A stretch of 64,000 nt of DNA. Source: Bacillus pseudomycoides. Its GTDB lineage: Bacteria > Bacillota > Bacilli > Bacillales > Bacillaceae_G. Position 1 is the first letter of the stretch. Every line of letters starts with the position of its first letter. Made by a program: the position numbers and the translations under genes. The stretch spans positions 62,001 to 126,000 of the forward strand of contig NZ_NUQE01000010.1 in the NCBI RefSeq assembly GCF_002582035.1. The letters are read 5' to 3'. Below the pieces are notes generated by a model, which worked only from the letters and a program-made list of their open reading frames with translations, was not told the DNA's origin and did no database searches. Positions 1 through 8,258 of the stretch are shown here, in pieces.

Positions 1-387
1 AGCAAAAATATGCATATTATTTTCTCATGTCCAGAAAACATTGTTATTCCAGCCGATGAACAACGCTTTGAGCAGGTCATAATCAACCTTTTAAACAATG
101 CCTATGCTCATTCACATATTAATTCTAAAGTATTCGTTACAGTTATAGAAAATAAAGAGAATATTACGATTACAGTAGAAGATGAAGGTGAAGGCATCCC
201 TAAACAACATCTACCTCATATTTTCGAACGATTTTACAGAGTCGATAAATCCCGAACTCGCGCAACAGGTGGGACGGGTTTAGGTCTTGCAATTGTAAAA
301 GAAATTATCGAATTACATGGAGGCAATATTTCTGTAGAGAGTGAATTAGGTTATGGGACTATTTTTACTATCTATTTTAAAAAATGA
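1..387 (+). CDS. Sensor histidine kinase, C-terminal part (cut by window start)
   Basis: The reading frame is open from base 1 and ends with TGA at 385-387, so only the ATP-binding HATPase_c domain is present. Visible motifs are the N box (EQVIINLLNNAYAHS), G1 box (DEGEGIP), F box (FERFYRVDKSR) and G2 box (GGTGLGLAIVKEI), in the order of a class I PhoR/BaeS-type kinase. The phospho-accepting His and the sensor are outside the window. A stem-loop terminator follows within 20 bases. The next genes downstream are an envelope-stress pair on the same strand, so this kinase and its unseen regulator may control them; that link is inference from position only. Confidence 0.9.
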   Translation, partial: SKNMHIIFSCPENIVIPADEQRFEQVIINLLNNAYAHSHINSKVFVTVIENKENITITVEDEGEGIPKQHLPHIFERFYRVDKSRTRATGGTGLGLAIVKEIIELHGGNISVESELGYGTIFTIYFKK

Positions 388-404
388 AATATGTTACTTA
401 CAAA

Positions 405-434
405 TTAACTCGTCAACTATTTGGCGAGTTTTTG
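405..434 (+). terminator. Terminator of the kinase gene
   Basis: AACTCGTC at 407-414 pairs with GGCGAGTT at 423-430 (8 bp, one G-U) and is followed by TTTTTG. Confidence 0.7.
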
Positions 435-615
435 ATTATAAGAACTAGTAATAATTTATTAATGGATGGCGGTAAATCAAATACAATAGCTAAATCTTTT
501 CATTCTTATTTCATCCCTTATTGTTTATCATTATGAAGATAACAATTAAACATATTTATTACAGCACTAGAAAACAGCAACCTAAAAAAAGAGTGTATGC
601 AAAATTACTGTAAAT

Positions 616-732
616 TCACTCCTTTTTGTTTTTCTCCTTCAAATATAATAGGTTTTTATAATCTCTAAACCCACGTAACCTCTGTAAAATATCAGGAAAT
701 GTTGCGACTCCCCTTGCATTACATCGTTTCAA
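616..732 (-). pseudogene. Coding-like remnant, family not recognised
   Basis: A 38-codon open stretch on the minus strand ending in TGA reads RGVATFPDILQRLRGFRDYK and then a Lys/Glu-rich tail. Its composition looks like the C-terminal end of a real protein, but there is no ribosome site or credible start and it is stopped just upstream. I could not assign a family. It may be a decayed mobile-element gene. Confidence 0.25.
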
Positions 733-824
733 TCAAAACTATAAGGAATCAAAAATACCTCTAAATAAAGCACTTTGAGAAACCTCCTATTGCCTCTTCA
801 TGTTTATGAGAATTTTCTTATATA

Positions 825-865
825 TTTCTCATATTTTCATCATAACCTTTTCATTCCATTCTCAC
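825..865 (+). promoter_or_regulatory. Cluster of TTTTCAT/TTCTCAT repeats upstream of the PspA operon
   Basis: Four similar heptamers (TTCTCAT 826-832, TTTTCAT 834-840, TTTTCAT 848-854, TTCTCAC 859-865) lie ~150 bases before the operon start. OmpR-type regulators bind direct repeats, and an OmpR-type kinase partner lies just upstream. The spacing here is uneven (8, 14 and 11 bases), so this is only a candidate site. Confidence 0.2.
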
Positions 866-1007
866 ATCTAGAGTCTACACTAGGAATCACTAAAGATATA
901 GCGAGGTGATATATTCAGACACAAACATTCAGATTTTGACTCTATCAAAAGTAGTTCTAGATTCATTTTTTCTTGAAACATAATGAATCATAGATGGAGG
1001 TGAACAC

Positions 1008-1577
1008 ATGAAAAAGAAAAAGAACAAATGCAAAAAACTGCGCTGGCTAAAATGGATTTTAATCCTTCCCCTGCTTCTTACTTTACTATTCTTCGGACTA
1101 CATAGTATGAAGTCAGAAAGATGGAATCATGAAGAGCACAGAAAAGCTGAACATGTCGTTGCCCACGATAAAGAGGGACAAGCTTTCTTTACGGAGAAAG
1201 GGCACTTTGCTAACTCCGAAAGACATGATCATGATCAGTATAAAAAGCATCATGAAAAAGAATTTGATGATGTATTCTTTGCACCATTCCTACTAGAAAT
1301 TGGCCTTGTTCTTTTCGGTTGGTTAATTCTTCGCAAATCTGAAGGAAATATGGCTAAAAAATGGACAGGAGTGCTACTCCTTGTTATCGGTTTATTCCCG
1401 CTCATCCCAATACTTGCGCTTGCCGCAGCTATTACTTGGGTGTATAGAAAATTTAAAGAGAAAAGAACAATAACAAGTGAGCATATAGATATTCACACAT
1501 ATAATTTTTCAACATCGCAAAAACAAATAGACATTTTAGATCAATGGGAACGCAATATTCGTAAGGAGGAGAACTAA
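1008..1577 (+). CDS. Three-TM membrane protein of the PspA operon
   Basis: 189 residues. A basic N-terminus (MKKKKNKCKK) leads into TM1 at about 14-31. A charged His/Glu/Lys-rich loop (35-90) follows, then TM2 at 91-109, TM3 at 117-145 and a cytosolic tail. I do not recognise a named family. The gene ends 3 bases before the PspA gene, with that gene's ribosome site (AAGGAGGAGAAC) inside its last codons, so the two are translationally linked. By analogy with LiaI-LiaH in B. subtilis this protein could be the membrane anchor of the downstream PspA-like protein; that is inferred from topology and context, not from sequence identity. Confidence 0.75.
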   Translation: MKKKKNKCKKLRWLKWILILPLLLTLLFFGLHSMKSERWNHEEHRKAEHVVAHDKEGQAFFTEKGHFANSERHDHDQYKKHHEKEFDDVFFAPFLLEIGLVLFGWLILRKSEGNMAKKWTGVLLLVIGLFPLIPILALAAAITWVYRKFKEKRTITSEHIDIHTYNFSTSQKQIDILDQWERNIRKEEN

Positions 1578-1580
1578 ACA

Positions 1581-2240
1581 ATGGGTATCTTAAAACGCAT
1601 TAAAAATATTGTAATGGCTAATGTACATCAAACATTGGATAAGCTAGAAAGTCCTATCAGCATGCTGAAGCAATACATGAGAGAGGCAGATGAGCAAATT
1701 ACAAAAGCGCAAAAAGCTCTGTCTCACCAATTATATTTGGAAAAGAAATATGAAGCATTAATTTTGGAAGCGGATGCTCTTATCGCAAAAAGAACTCGTC
1801 AAGCTGAACTTGCAGTATCTCGCAACGAAGATAATATGGCACAACTAGCTTTACAAGATAAAATCATAAATGAGAAGAAAGCAGCATTATATCGTGAACA
1901 GTACGAAGTAACAAAACAACAAACAGCTGCATTATATGAGCAAATTGACAAACTACAAGAGAAATATCAAGACTTACAATATCAAGAACTCGTTCTTGTT
2001 TCACGATTAAATGCGGCGCAAGCTATAAAAGATAGTAATACAACACTTGCTTCTTTCCATACAGAAAGTGCAGCGAAAGGTTTTGCACGTATCGAAACTT
2101 ACGTGCAGAAATTAGAAGCAGAAACAGCTGCTAGTAACTATTTTTATAAGTTAAATTCTCCTAATCAAACACAAATTTTAGACCAAAATCTACAAGAAGA
2201 AGTACAACAAGAATTAGAGAAATTAAAAGAAAATAAATAG
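1581..2240 (+). CDS. pspA: PspA/IM30 family phage-shock protein (LiaH-like)
   Basis: 219 residues, the usual length for PspA/LiaH. The start MGILKRIKNIVMANVHQTLD is the typical amphipathic N-terminal helix (compare FxRIxxixxanin in the family), followed by LESPISMLKQYMREADEQI. The rest is long charged coiled coil to about residue 200. PspA-family proteins polymerise on the inner face of damaged membranes and limit leakage. Strong ribosome site (GGAGGAGAAC) overlaps the end of the upstream membrane-protein gene. The operon ends at a strong terminator. It probably responds to cell-envelope stress through the neighbouring two-component system (inference). Confidence 0.92.
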   Translation: MGILKRIKNIVMANVHQTLDKLESPISMLKQYMREADEQITKAQKALSHQLYLEKKYEALILEADALIAKRTRQAELAVSRNEDNMAQLALQDKIINEKKAALYREQYEVTKQQTAALYEQIDKLQEKYQDLQYQELVLVSRLNAAQAIKDSNTTLASFHTESAAKGFARIETYVQKLEAETAASNYFYKLNSPNQTQILDQNLQEEVQQELEKLKENK

Positions 2241-2369
2241 TTTCTTTTTCAATTAAATGTTATGTAATATAAAAAAGCCCTTATGAAATTAACGGGTTCC
2301 GTTACGAGGTGCAAAAAGGGATTTAACATCAAGAAAAACAATACAAATAACAGGTTGTTTAAACAGTAA

Positions 2370-2396
2370 AACGGCAGCGAAATCGCTGCCGTTTTC
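2370..2396. terminator. Bidirectional terminator between convergent genes
   Basis: ACGGCAGCGA and TCGCTGCCGT form a perfect 10-bp stem with AAAA on the left and TTTTCTTG on the right. It separates the PspA operon from the minus-strand gene at 2411. Confidence 0.85.
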
Positions 2397-2410
2397 TTGT
2401 TTGATTTCGT

Positions 2411-2698
2411 CTAAGGTGCGGTTCGAAGAAATTCATCTGTAAATTCCATAATTAAAGCGTAAATAAAAAGGCTTATTGGCAACAGATTTACAATCAAAGC
2501 AAAAATTCTTTTTGCTAAATTTTCTTTGCTGAACATTGAAATGATGCTCAAAGGGATGCCAATCAAAGAAATGAGAAATGCGAGTAATCCAAACACTTTT
2601 GGTATAAATGTGTATATGGATATAGGAATGACAATAATTGTAGCTATTGCTATAAAGAATGAGATTGTAGTGAATATCTTGAGCTTTTTCCTTTCCAA
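2411..2698 (-). CDS. Small membrane protein of unknown function
   Basis: 95 residues with three hydrophobic segments (about 8-28, 32-56 and 65-88) and short charged ends (MERKKLK; FTDEFLRTAP). No family recognised. The start is the TTG at 2696-2698: GAGAGGTG lies 6 bases upstream, while no ATG in this frame has a ribosome site. It stands alone, convergent with the PspA operon. An overlapping reading frame at about the same position has no matching ribosome site and is not supported. Confidence 0.65.
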   Translation of the reverse strand: MERKKLKIFTTISFFIAIATIIVIPISIYTFIPKVFGLLAFLISLIGIPLSIISMFSKENLAKRIFALIVNLLPISLFIYALIMEFTDEFLRTAP

Positions 2699-2743
2699 TT
2701 AATACACCTCTCATTTAATTTAACAGAGTCTTTGCTAAAATAA

Positions 2744-2945
2744 TCATCTCATATAGATTATATCTTTTAAAGTGAAAACCTTCTCTGTTAAACCCAATCG
2801 TTGTGCTGGAGTACCAACTTCAGATTTAAATCCTGTCGTTTTAAAAAGTCTGCAAAAGTTGTAATAGGTCCTCAATATGGTAAGAGCCATCTGTGCATAC
2901 CTCGGATTGTAATTGGAAGAAATATAGCTTTTTCCGTCCCCTCTC
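2744..2945 (-). pseudogene. C-terminal remnant of a DDE transposase/integrase
   Basis: On the minus strand the frame ending at TGA 2744-2746 reads RYAQMALTILRTYYNFCRLF and, further on, TPAQRLGLTEKVFTLKDIIY. This is the C-terminal signature of a DDE-type transposase common in Bacillus, in which a TPAQRLGLT-like motif precedes an F-x-x-x-DIIYF/M end. The frame is open only for ~65 codons; a TAG closes it upstream and no start or N-terminal catalytic part remains. A scar of an old insertion between the membrane-protein gene and dedA. Confidence 0.6.
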
Positions 2946-3123
2946 TACTCATTGGGCTTCACCCTTCTCATTCCTTGAGGAAGGGGAATTCTTTTGGAAG
3001 TATGTTAAAACAAATTAAATATACTCACGAGAAAAGGAATTGTGGAAACAAAAGATATATATATAACTTTTTCAGTCTAATACTTTATTCTATAGTCTAA
3101 AACATTTTTTAATATAACACCTA

Positions 3124-3178
3124 TAAAAAGGGCTGTCCCATAAGTCAGTGTAACTAACTTACGGGACAGCCCTTTTTA
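3124..3178. terminator. Strong bidirectional terminator downstream of dedA
   Basis: AAAAAGGGCTGTCCC (3125-3139) pairs perfectly with GGGACAGCCCTTTTT (3163-3177), with an inner AAGT/ACTT extension. Terminates the minus-strand dedA. Confidence 0.88.
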
Positions 3179-3192
3179 TCATAAAAGTACGA

Positions 3193-3792
3193 TTATGCTT
3201 TTGACACGTTCTTCTTCATAACCTTTCTAATTATATAGACGGCTAGTATGACAAGCGCGCCGATCATAATATACTTCACATACGGACCAGACACTTGCTT
3301 AGCTTGTTCCCATCGGCTTCCTAATACACTACCTAAGTAAATAAAAAGCATACTCCACGGAACAATTGCAACCACTGTGTAAATTGTGAACTTTGTTGCA
3401 GACATTTTTGCGATTCCTGCTGGAATAGAAATAGCATGTCTTACTACTGGAACAAATCTTGCAGAAAAAATTACACCTGATCCATATTGGTTGAACCATC
3501 GTTCAGCCATTTCTAAATGCTTAGGACGAATTAACAAATATTTTCCGTATTTTAATAAAAAAGGCCGGCCAGCATAATATCCTAACCAGTATAGAAATAA
3601 TTGAGCAATTGTGCCTCCAATCGTTCCCGCAAGAACAGCTCCCCAAAAATTCATCTGTCCTTGTGATACAAGAAATCCTGCGTACGATAGAACAACTTCG
3701 CTCGGAATCACCTCAATCATAAGCGCTAGCATAACACCACCATAACCGAGATTAGCTAAAAATAAAGAAATTGCATGAATTACTGATTGCAT
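3193..3792 (-). CDS. DedA family membrane protein
   Basis: 199 residues from ATG 3792, chosen because GGAGGT lies 8 bases upstream; a 12-codon-longer frame has no ribosome site. DedA/SNARE-associated (VTT) domain: N-terminal helix with GYGGVMLALMIEVIPSEVVL, the family glycine-rich stretch (GAVLAGTIGGTIAQLFLYWL), the F-x-R-x-x-P-x-x-R motif (FSARFVPVVRHAISIPAG) and C-terminal TMs at about 140-160 and 175-195. DedA proteins act in the cytoplasmic membrane; members have been linked to undecaprenyl phosphate or phospholipid flipping and envelope integrity. Monocistronic, bounded by a strong terminator. Confidence 0.93.
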   Translation of the reverse strand: MQSVIHAISLFLANLGYGGVMLALMIEVIPSEVVLSYAGFLVSQGQMNFWGAVLAGTIGGTIAQLFLYWLGYYAGRPFLLKYGKYLLIRPKHLEMAERWFNQYGSGVIFSARFVPVVRHAISIPAGIAKMSATKFTIYTVVAIVPWSMLFIYLGSVLGSRWEQAKQVSGPYVKYIMIGALVILAVYIIRKVMKKNVSKA

Positions 3793-4007
3793 TATCAAAA
3801 CCTCCAAAAAATTACTGCCTTTGGACATTCTAACAATGAAAACTGAATAAAAGATGAAAGCAAGATTAAAATTACATTAGAAATGGAAAGTGTTTTACAT
3901 TTTCAAAATATACACTTTATTTTCCATCTAATTCTTCTTGTCAAAGTTGTCGTTTTTACTATACACAAATACTCATTTCAAAACACCCTATTTATTTAAT
4001 ATGTTTC

Positions 4008-4123
4008 ATAAAGTGAAATTTCCATCAGTGGGGGCTTTTACAGGCAGTTATCCCCCACCTATCTTCCTCGCTTCTCTCTCAATCTTGAGGTGGAGGTCTT
4101 ACTGCCCTTTAATGCGGGATAAA
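4008..4123 (+). repeat. bcr1-type repeat, internally deleted copy
   Basis: Begins ATAAAGTGAAATTTCCATCA and ends AATGCGGGATAAAT, the two ends of the bcr1 element. Compared with the full copies at 52985 and 62538 it lacks ~40 bases after GTGGGGG, including the right arm of the first hairpin. The second hairpin (CCCCCACC ... GGTGGAGG) is kept. Confidence 0.8.
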
Positions 4124-4189
4124 TACTTAACTTACAAATTCATTATATGTATAAATACACTAGCACAATTGTTTCCTAATGTAATATAA

Positions 4190-4206
4190 TTTGCACAAAG
4201 GAAAAA
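4190..4206 (+). promoter_or_regulatory. Possible degenerate MntR operator
   Basis: TTTGCACAAAGGAAAAA resembles the MntR box TTTGCCTTAAGGAAACT: TTTGC and AAGGAAA are kept, but the centre differs. It lies ~110 bases before the NRAMP gene. Weak alone; more plausible because the second NRAMP gene in this window has a better box. Confidence 0.3.
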
Positions 4207-4314
4207 TTTATGTTCAAATAAAAGAAATATAATTTATGTATTTTGATTTAATAAAATAAATAACTAGCATAAATAAAACAAATTGCACCAAGATAACAAA
4301 AGGGGAAACAAAAC

Positions 4315-5613
4315 ATGACAGAAAACACAAAAGAACGCGAACACCTTCCACCAAATAATAGGACGATGCAATCAGCGCAGTTAGCCTTAAGCGGTGAAAC
4401 AAAAGGACTAAAACGATTATTACCATTTTTGGGACCGGCTTTTATTGCATCTGTAGCTTATATTGATCCAGGTAATTTCGCTACGAATATTGCAGCTGGA
4501 TCTCAATACGGTTATTTACTACTTTGGGTTATCCTTGTTTCAAATTTAATGGCTGTATTAATCCAATCCTTGTCAGCTAAATTAGGAATTGCAACCGGAA
4601 AAAACCTTCCGGAAGTTGCTCGGGAGCATTTTCCAAAATCTGTTTCTATTGGTTTATGGATACAAGGTGAATTAGTAATTATGGCGACTGATCTCGCTGA
4701 ATTTATCGGTGCTGCCTTAGGATTAAATTTACTATTTGGCATTCCACTATTGCCCTCAGCGTTAATTACAGCAGTAGGCTCATTCATTATTCTAGAGTTT
4801 CAACGCAGAGGGGTTCGTCCGTTAGAAGCAGTCATTACTGGTATGGTCTTTATTGTCGTTATTGCATTTGGCGTGCAAGTATTTTATGCAAAGCCAGAAC
4901 TAAGTCCTCTTCTATCGGGACTTTTCGTTCCTAAATTTCAAGGTGTAGATAGTATTTTACTTGCCGCAGGAATTTTAGGAGCAACGGTTATGCCACACGC
5001 AATTTATTTACATTCTGCTTTAACACAGCGCCGCGTAGTGGGAACAACAGATGAACAACGAAAAAAGATTTTCCGCTTTGAATTTATTGATATTGTAATT
5101 GCGATGGTCATTGCTGGAGTAATTAATGCAAGTATGTTAATTGTAGCAGCTGCTCTGTTCTTCAAGCATGGCTTGCATATTGAAGACTTAGATGTCGCTT
5201 TTCACGGATTTGAACACTTAGTCGGACCTGCATCAGCAACTCTTTTCGGGATTGGTTTACTAACTGCCGGCTTATCTAGTTCTTCCGTGGGTACGCTGTC
5301 CGGTGATATTATTATGCAAGGATTCGTCCGTATGCACATCCCTTTATATTTGCGACGATTTATTACAATGGTTCCGCCGCTTCTTATTATTGCATTAGGT
5401 GTGAATCCAACTCATGCCCTCGTAATGAGTCAAGTCGTTTTATCATTTGGGATTGCATTTGCACTAATTCCACTCATTATCTTTACAAGTAAAAAGAGCA
5501 TTATGGGTGGTTTAGTGAATCACCGACTTACAACAACTCTTGCATGGTTGATTGCCGTATTAATTATCGCCTTAAATATATTCTTGTTGTATCAAACATT
5601 TATTGGTCAATAA
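4315..5613 (+). CDS. mntH: NRAMP family divalent metal (Mn2+) transporter
   Basis: 432 residues, usual NRAMP length, ~11 TM segments after a hydrophilic N-terminus. Metal-site signatures are present: TM1 DPGN (in YIDPGNFATNIAAGSQYG) and TM6 GATVMPHAIYLHSAL, whose Asp, Asn and Met ligate Mn2+ in the family. The proton-coupled importer sits in the cytoplasmic membrane. Start ATG 4315 has AAAGGGGAAAC just upstream. Single gene with its own terminator. A second, divergent paralogue lies at 42255, so the strain has two MntH-type importers; this one carries only a weak MntR-like site. Confidence 0.94.
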   Translation: MTENTKEREHLPPNNRTMQSAQLALSGETKGLKRLLPFLGPAFIASVAYIDPGNFATNIAAGSQYGYLLLWVILVSNLMAVLIQSLSAKLGIATGKNLPEVAREHFPKSVSIGLWIQGELVIMATDLAEFIGAALGLNLLFGIPLLPSALITAVGSFIILEFQRRGVRPLEAVITGMVFIVVIAFGVQVFYAKPELSPLLSGLFVPKFQGVDSILLAAGILGATVMPHAIYLHSALTQRRVVGTTDEQRKKIFRFEFIDIVIAMVIAGVINASMLIVAAALFFKHGLHIEDLDVAFHGFEHLVGPASATLFGIGLLTAGLSSSSVGTLSGDIIMQGFVRMHIPLYLRRFITMVPPLLIIALGVNPTHALVMSQVVLSFGIAFALIPLIIFTSKKSIMGGLVNHRLTTTLAWLIAVLIIALNIFLLYQTFIGQ

Positions 5614-5614
5614 T

Positions 5615-5672
5615 AAAGAGAATGTCTTATACAAATCTAGATGCATTGGATTTGTAAGACATTCTCTTTTTA
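5615..5672 (+). terminator. Terminator of the first mntH
   Basis: AAAGAGAATGTCTTA pairs with TAAGACATTCTCTTT, extended by AAATC/GGATTT; followed by TTTTATTTTG. Confidence 0.88.
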
Positions 5673-5696
5673 TTTTGTAAAATATGAGACAAAACA

Positions 5697-5730
5697 AAGA
5701 ACCTTTGCGTTAAAGCATTGGTTCTCCTAC
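5697..5730 (-). terminator. Likely terminator of the MTA/SAH deaminase gene
   Basis: AGAACC (5698-5703) and GGTTCT (5720-5725) form a short stem; on the minus strand a TTTGTTTTG run follows. Confidence 0.4.
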
Positions 5731-5741
5731 ATTTAATCAAA

Positions 5742-7049
5742 TTACATAACTAGTCCTCGTTTATAACGGCTCGCTTCAAAAATAATACGCTCTTCATCTA
5801 ACGTTTTACATTCACCGTTCCAGACAATATGTTTCCCATTAATGACAACATCTGAAACATCTTTCCCGCTCGCTGCATACACAAGATGTGACAACACCTC
5901 TTCTGCCGGCTGTAAATGCGGTTTATTAGATGGATCAATTGTAATAAAGTCAGCACATTTGCCTACTTCTAGTGAACCTGTTTGTTCCATCCCGATTACG
6001 CCTGCTGCACCTTTTGTTGCTAATGAGAGAACTGTTTCCACTGGTAATGCTGTTGCATCTTTATGAATTCCCTTTTGTAATAAAGTTGCAATGCGCATTT
6101 CTTCAAACATGTCTAAATTGTTATTAGAAGCTACACTATCCGTTGCAATTCCAACTTTTATTCCGCTCTCTAACATTGCTCGGACATCTGCTATACCCGA
6201 TCCTAATTTTAAATTACTAATCGGATTATGTGCGACGCGGACATCGTGTTCCGCTAAGAATGCACGCTCATTTTCATTTAGCACAACACCATGTGCAATT
6301 ACTGTTGGTGTCTGGAACAAACCACAACTTGCTACATATTCTACTGGACGTTTTCCGTATTGCGCTTCAATATCCTGAACTTCACGCTCTGTTTCGGAAA
6401 GATGAATATGAACCATCGTTTTATTTTCCACTGCAATTCGTGCACACTCTTCTAGCATTTCTGTGGAACATGCATACGGACTGTGTGGAGCGACCATCGT
6501 CGTTAACATACCATCTTCATTGTAATAACGTTTCACATACTTTTCTGCTTCCAGAATTGCTTTCTTTTCATCTTCTTTCGTTCCGAAGCTAAATAATGTT
6601 CGAGAAACAGCAGCACGCATTCCACTTTTACGAACAGCTTCCATGATAGAATCCTGATCTACTCCAATTGGATTAAACATATCAGAAAATGCTGTTGTTC
6701 CGCTTTTCACCATCTCTAACAAACCAAGCTCTGTGCTAGCAACAGCAAGCTCCGGCGTAAATTGGCTTTCAAGCGGCCAAATTCTCGTTTCAAGCCATGG
6801 TTTCAGGAGCATGTCGTCACCTATTCCACGTAAAATACTCATCAAGACATGCGTATGCGCATTCACCAAACCTGGTAAGACCCATTTTCCATAAAGATCA
6901 ATGACTTGATCCACTTGTTTCTCACTAGATAATTCTCCTGATTGTACTTCTATAATTTGACCATCTTCTACAATGATATATCCATTTTTCAACACTTCAT
7001 TCTCTTCATTCAAAGTCACGATTGTAGCGTTTACATAAGCTGTCTTCAA
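5742..7049 (-). CDS. mtaD: 5-methylthioadenosine/S-adenosylhomocysteine deaminase
   Basis: 435 residues, amidohydrolase superfamily. Small beta domains at both ends flank the metal-dependent TIM barrel. Zn ligands are visible as HTH at 65-67, the HIHLSETEREV His and the later H-G / ATDS motif (IATDSVASNNNLDMFEEM). The substrate loop MLKPWLETRIWPLE is typical of MTA/SAH deaminases (the TrzA/AtzA group). It deaminates the adenine ring of methylthioadenosine and SAH, a step of sulfur-nucleoside salvage. The start is the TTG at 7047-7049, because GAGAGGGGA lies ~8 bases upstream and no ATG fits. A perfect inverted repeat sits 45-76 bases before the start. Confidence 0.9.
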   Translation of the reverse strand: MKTAYVNATIVTLNEENEVLKNGYIIVEDGQIIEVQSGELSSEKQVDQVIDLYGKWVLPGLVNAHTHVLMSILRGIGDDMLLKPWLETRIWPLESQFTPELAVASTELGLLEMVKSGTTAFSDMFNPIGVDQDSIMEAVRKSGMRAAVSRTLFSFGTKEDEKKAILEAEKYVKRYYNEDGMLTTMVAPHSPYACSTEMLEECARIAVENKTMVHIHLSETEREVQDIEAQYGKRPVEYVASCGLFQTPTVIAHGVVLNENERAFLAEHDVRVAHNPISNLKLGSGIADVRAMLESGIKVGIATDSVASNNNLDMFEEMRIATLLQKGIHKDATALPVETVLSLATKGAAGVIGMEQTGSLEVGKCADFITIDPSNKPHLQPAEEVLSHLVYAASGKDVSDVVINGKHIVWNGECKTLDEERIIFEASRYKRGLVM

Positions 7050-7093
7050 AAATATTTCCCCTCTCGACTCTTTTAGATATAAACATTCCTTCT

Positions 7094-7125
7094 CAATAAG
7101 TTACTACCACTATAGTAACTTATTG
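7094..7125. promoter_or_regulatory. Perfect 12-bp inverted repeat upstream of mtaD
   Basis: CAATAAGTTACT (7094-7105) and AGTAACTTATTG (7114-7125) are exact reverse complements with an 8-base spacer. Neither side has a T run, so it is not a terminator. It lies just before the mtaD start in the probable promoter, which suggests a dimeric repressor site. The TTACT-N8-AGTAA core resembles MarR/DUF24-type operators (inference). Confidence 0.5.
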
Positions 7126-7150
7126 ACCAGCGAGAGTCAAAAGATAATTA

Positions 7151-7507
7151 TTACGAAATAACTTCCTTTATGTGGATACAAACTTTTTGTTTTAAAGTAT
7201 GATATTGCGTGTCACTTGTATCTGCAAATGCTTCCTTTCTATTAGAAGGAATCTCCATATATGCTATCTCTTTTAAAAATTGCGATGCTGTAAAATCATA
7301 TCTTTTGCCGTTAATCCTATTATAAAAATGCCAGCCTTCAGGAACTTTCGTCTTCACGATTTCTCCACCAAACAAATCATAGATTACTAATGCCGTTACA
7401 CCGCATTGTCCTTTCGCTGGGTTATCTAGGGTCCATTTTGAACTTGTCTCTATTGACCAAGATTGAAATAAAACTTCGCTTATCTTTTCTATTTCCGTAT
7501 ACTTCAT
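7151..7507 (-). CDS. YunG-like small protein, probable cysteine-hydrolase fold
   Basis: 118 residues. Motifs DNPAKGQCGVTALVIYD, PEGWHFYNRINGKRYDFTASQF match the YunG-type family of Bacillus. A Cys at the start of a helix (QCGVTALV), a His on a strand (GWHFYN) and an Asp (RYDFT) appear in the order of a papain/transglutaminase-like C-H-D triad; this catalytic reading is inference, as no activity is established to my knowledge. ATG start with AGGAGATACTT upstream. The same-strand GNAT gene ends 47 bases... upstream on the minus strand (7555), so the two may be co-transcribed. Confidence 0.7.
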   Translation of the reverse strand: MKYTEIEKISEVLFQSWSIETSSKWTLDNPAKGQCGVTALVIYDLFGGEIVKTKVPEGWHFYNRINGKRYDFTASQFLKEIAYMEIPSNRKEAFADTSDTQYHTLKQKVCIHIKEVIS

Positions 7508-7554
7508 ACTAAGTATCTCCTAATTAAATTCAAAATATCCAATTGGGAATTACT

Positions 7555-8001
7555 TTACACATCATACTGCAAAAGTGGCAGTAGACGATCTTTAAACACT
7601 GTAGAAGGTGTTTCTCCTATTAATTTCGCCCCCATTTTTATGTAATACCCTTCCGCATTCGGATCACTATCAATGGTAAAACTCTTAATGTTTAATTCAG
7701 TTGCTTTTTGAATAACACCTTCCCAAAGAATTCTTCCATAGCCTTTTCCTTTGTAACTTGGGTGTAGGTATAGAAAATCAAGACTATCTACTTCTTTTCG
7801 TTGAAATGAAAAAAATCCGATTATTTCATGTTTTTCTTCTAAAATATACACATAATTATTCTTGATATATCGTTCCGTAATTGTTAAGTCTTCCTTACAT
7901 GCTAATATGAATTCTTCACTATAATTCCAAGTTGCTTTTGAGGATAATGCGAGGTTACTTAGCTCGTTTGCTTCTTTTAGTAACGCTTCTCTAACAATCA
8001 T
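7555..8001 (-). CDS. GNAT family N-acetyltransferase
   Basis: 148 residues covering a single GNAT domain. Motif A is clear: LDFLYLHPSYKGKGYGRILWEGVI, with the acetyl-CoA pyrophosphate loop KGKGYGR near residue 85. The last third, SFTIDSDPNAEGYYIKMGAKLIGE, is motif B. Substrate unknown. Ribosome site AGGGAGAGAAATG. It precedes the YunG-like gene on the same strand by 47 bases, so a two-gene unit is likely. Confidence 0.85.
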   Translation of the reverse strand: MIVREALLKEANELSNLALSSKATWNYSEEFILACKEDLTITERYIKNNYVYILEEKHEIIGFFSFQRKEVDSLDFLYLHPSYKGKGYGRILWEGVIQKATELNIKSFTIDSDPNAEGYYIKMGAKLIGETPSTVFKDRLLPLLQYDV

Positions 8002-8091
8002 TCATTTCTCTCCCTGTCCTCTTTATATTGTAGCTTTGAAAAAAAGTTTAATTAAAAATAGCTCACAAACATGTATTTATGGTAAATAAAG

Positions 8092-8131
8092 AAGAATCCA
8101 TTTTGAAAAAAGTTAATCAAAATAGATTCTT
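8092..8131 (-). terminator. Terminator of the alpha/beta hydrolase gene
   Basis: AAGAATCCATTTTGA and TCAAAATAGATTCTT form a 15-bp stem with one mismatch, followed on the minus strand by CTTTATTTA. Confidence 0.65.
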
Positions 8132-8258
8132 ATCTAGCAGTTTTAAGCTTTAGTTTTATAAAAAAGTTTAATCATTTTCGACTTGTGATGCTCCACAATC
8201 GCGCCCTTTAATGGAACAAAGCACAATAATATCTGTAAAATTTAATTAAGCACGATGT

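Larger units (their letters stand above)
388..1007. other. Long non-coding gap before the PspA operon
   Basis: 620 bases without an intact gene. It holds the kinase terminator, a short coding-like remnant on the minus strand (616-732) and TTTTCAT/TTCTCAT-type repeats at 825-865. The last ~60 bases carry the leader of the following operon with a good ribosome site (GGAGGTGAAC) before ATG 1008. Confidence 0.5.

Noticed and set aside
2433-2714. Alternative minus-strand frame over the small membrane protein
   Set aside because: Its His/Tyr/Ser-rich composition is that of a shifted frame; the TTG-started 95-residue frame has the ribosome site and TM pattern.
2801-3100. Plus-strand 99-codon frame starting MCWSTNFRFKSCRF
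   Set aside because: It is antisense to the DDE transposase remnant, has no ribosome site and an unnatural composition.
3938-4189. Plus-strand frame across the bcr1 copy
   Set aside because: It runs through the repeat and lacks a ribosome site; bcr1 copies create such frames by chance.
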